DNA of 64,000 bases from NCBI GenBank assembly GCA_947372465.1, contig CANBTT010000001.1, positions 94,741-158,740 of the forward strand, given 5' to 3'. Of this stretch, positions 62,551-64,000 are shown one piece after another. Made by a program: the position numbers and the translations under genes. Position 1 is the first letter of the stretch. Every line of letters starts with the position of its first letter. This stretch comes from Burkholderiales bacterium (lineage in GTDB: Bacteria; Pseudomonadota; Gammaproteobacteria; Burkholderiales; Burkholderiaceae_C). The notes beneath the pieces are model-generated. The model saw nothing but the letters and a program-made list of their open reading frames with translations. It did no database searches and was not told the origin of the DNA.

Positions 62551-63159
62551 TTAGCGTGTCCTGCGTGACATCCACGCCGGTTCTGTGTGCTCGGGGGGGA
62601 CCCTTGACTTGGGCGGCGGGACAGGGGTGAAGCCCAGCGCAGAGACATCGGGCAAAGGCTTGTTGGACTGAACAACACCCACCGCCCCTTTGGGCTCGTC
62701 AAACAGTCCCCCCATCGCTGCGCCAAAGGGCAAGATCCCAAAAAGACTGCTTGGCACATAGGTCTGGCTTGGCGCGACTTGCGCAAACTCCAAGCTCAGC
62801 GCTTTTTTTGTGCCCTTTGGCAAGTCCACTTGAACCCACACAGCACGCTCCTCAATGCGCAGCAAACTGAGTCCCTTTTTGATGGACTCACCAGGCGCGT
62901 AGATCACCGTGGCGCCGTTGGGCATCAAAAGCCTTGCATACGACAAAGTGCCTCGCACACCGATCGATACGATGCTCGGCAAAGCCTCTCCCCCCACTTG
63001 GGAGAGTGTTTTCATGGCCGCATTCAAATCGGTCTCCTTCTTCAAGAGCTCGATCTGTGCTTGCATGTGGGCCTTTTGATCCTCTACGTTTTGTGCATGC
63101 GCTAAATAGAGGGGGGCAAGCAGTCCAAGAAGAGACAAAACAATGGATTTAATTGACAC
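62551..63159 (-). CDS. pilP: PilP-like type IVb pilus biogenesis protein
   Basis: A protein of about 202 residues with a signal peptide (cleavage near LAHAQ) and a periplasmic domain with a long helix (QKAHMQAQIELLKKETDLNAAMKTL), then a small beta domain (VSIGVRGTLSYARLLMPNGATVIYAPGESI) as in R64 PilP. The C-terminus is Pro-rich. AGGAG lies before the GTG at 63159, which is chosen over the ATG-like start at 63192; it overlaps the secretin stop by 11 bases. Confidence 0.78.
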   Translation of the reverse strand: MSIKSIVLSLLGLLAPLYLAHAQNVEDQKAHMQAQIELLKKETDLNAAMKTLSQVGGEALPSIVSIGVRGTLSYARLLMPNGATVIYAPGESIKKGLSLLRIEERAVWVQVDLPKGTKKALSLEFAQVAPSQTYVPSSLFGILPFGAAMGGLFDEPKGAVGVVQSNKPLPDVSALGFTPVPPPKSRVPPEHTEPAWMSRRTR

Positions 63160-64000
63160 GAGACGCCGCTCCTGTGTTGACTTGAAGAACAATCACCATC
63201 ATCTGCCTTGATTGGCTGTTGGTCTTGGAGTGACCCACAAAGGTGGTGGCCCAATCCACACCAGCGCGTTGCTCGTCATAGCCGAAAAGCACAATGGCTT
63301 GTCCATCGTTGACAAACGCTTGCTGCTGCAAGGACTGTGAGGCCACATTGGGGGTTTGAATGCCCTGGGCATTGGGTGTCAAGGGCGATGCCAGTGAAGA
63401 AATTTGCATCTGATAGGACAACAAAATTCGGTTGTCTCCCAAGATCAAAGGCAAAAAATTGGCCGTAAAGCCCACGACCTTGCTGCCCGTGTTTTGTGTG
63501 ATGACGGCCCCAACGTTTGCCGAACTGGTGGTCGAGCTCGAGGCAATAAAGCTGATCTCATTGGCCACTTGGATGGGTGAGGGCTGACCGTTCACGGCCA
63601 AAACTTGACCCTGTCTTTGCAAGGAGACCTTGCCCCACTGACTGAGGGCTTGGGCCACAAAGGTGGAGCCACTCCAATTGCTGGCTCCCGCCGAGGGGCT
63701 CAAGGTGACAATGCCAGGCGTGTCCACCCCCGCGCGAAGGGGACTGGGGGTGCTCACATTGACCCCCAACTGGCCCAACTTGGAATACAGCATGTTCAAA
63801 CCAAAGCCCAGCGAATTTTGCTCGTCCAAAGCCACGCTGAAAATCTTCACATCAATCATCACATTGTGCGCAAACCGCTCATTGATTGAATCGATGTAAC
63901 GCTCAACCCGAGAAAGAACCCCAGGCCTTGCCGTGACCGTGATCATGGCAAGCTCTGGATTGGCAATGGCACTGGCGCCCGAAACAGTCACTGGGCCGCT
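63149..64000 (-). CDS. pilN: PilN-type lipoprotein secretin (5' partial)
   Basis: C-terminal part (more than 280 residues) of a type IVb pilus secretin; the coding frame runs past the right edge of the window. Visible are a secretin N-type domain (NPELAMITVTARPGVLSRVERYIDSINER, VMIDVKIFSVALDEQNSLGFGL) and the secretin core with QGQVLAVNGQPSPIQVANEISFI, LPLILGDNRILLSYQMQISSL and QQQAFVNDGQAIVLFGYDE. It forms the outer-membrane ring for the pilus. It heads the run transcribed toward lower coordinates. Confidence 0.88.
   Translation of the reverse strand, partial: SGPVTVSGASAIANPELAMITVTARPGVLSRVERYIDSINERFAHNVMIDVKIFSVALDEQNSLGFGLNMLYSKLGQLGVNVSTPSPLRAGVDTPGIVTLSPSAGASNWSGSTFVAQALSQWGKVSLQRQGQVLAVNGQPSPIQVANEISFIASSSTTSSANVGAVITQNTGSKVVGFTANFLPLILGDNRILLSYQMQISSLASPLTPNAQGIQTPNVASQSLQQQAFVNDGQAIVLFGYDEQRAGVDWATTFVGHSKTNSQSRQMMVIVLQVNTGAASRVN

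Overview
The window looks like the chromosome of a betaproteobacterium, most likely Burkholderiales and close to Comamonadaceae. This is inferred from the many Bug/TctC-type solute receptors, the LigAB dioxygenase, DUF849, cupin and SDR gene content, and the ATG/GTG/TTG start usage. No rRNA or tRNA gene, CRISPR array or insertion sequence was recognised. Both ends cut genes: an exonuclease/GIY-YIG nuclease on the left and a PilN-type secretin on the right.

Region 1 (1-6.8 kb): a DnaQ/GIY-YIG nuclease, a 2-oxoglutarate/Fe dioxygenase, a Bug receptor, a lipoprotein SMP-30 lactonase, a Tat-exported alpha/beta hydrolase and a DUF849 beta-keto-acid cleavage enzyme. Region 2 (6.9-15.4 kb) is a redox island. 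A hemerythrin gene diverges from ligAB across a perfect FNR box. It is followed by a tight operon hemN, monoheme cytochrome c, decaheme MtrA/MtoA-like cytochrome, MtrB/MtoB-like porin, NapC/CymA-like tetraheme cytochrome, hemerythrin, closed by a terminator. hemN has its own FNR-like site. This is a candidate extracellular electron transfer (Fe(II) oxidation or metal reduction) module.

Region 3 (15.5-45.2 kb) is a long catabolic and transport zone with no dedicated regulator and no TctA/TctB permease. It holds five Bug receptors (seven in the window), five cupins in two paralogous families, four SDRs, two thiamine diphosphate (ThDP) enzymes, an aldehyde dehydrogenase, a HpcH/HpaI aldolase, two amidohydrolase-2 family proteins, a ROK kinase, a class V aminotransferase and a two-subunit molybdenum hydroxylase without an FAD subunit. 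One ThDP enzyme carries a Tat signal and is translationally coupled to a periplasmic cytochrome c, which suggests a periplasmic 2-oxoacid oxidation couple.

Region 4 (45.4-55.3 kb): a two-component pair (7TMR-DISM histidine kinase and OmpR-like regulator), then a 1013-residue protein with two TerB-like domains and 24 in-phase 12-residue repeats, each with Asn at position 3. An ion channel with an altered selectivity filter follows 8 bases later. An outer-membrane barrel protein and another Bug receptor complete the region. Region 5 (55.3-64 kb, minus strand) is a type IVb (R64-like) pilus operon: pilN, pilP, pilO2, pilQ, pilR, pilS, an Lcl-domain adhesin, pilM and a minor pilin. An 8-bp tandem repeat array lies just upstream of the minor pilin, and an SLT transglycosylase at 30.3 kb may serve the same apparatus.
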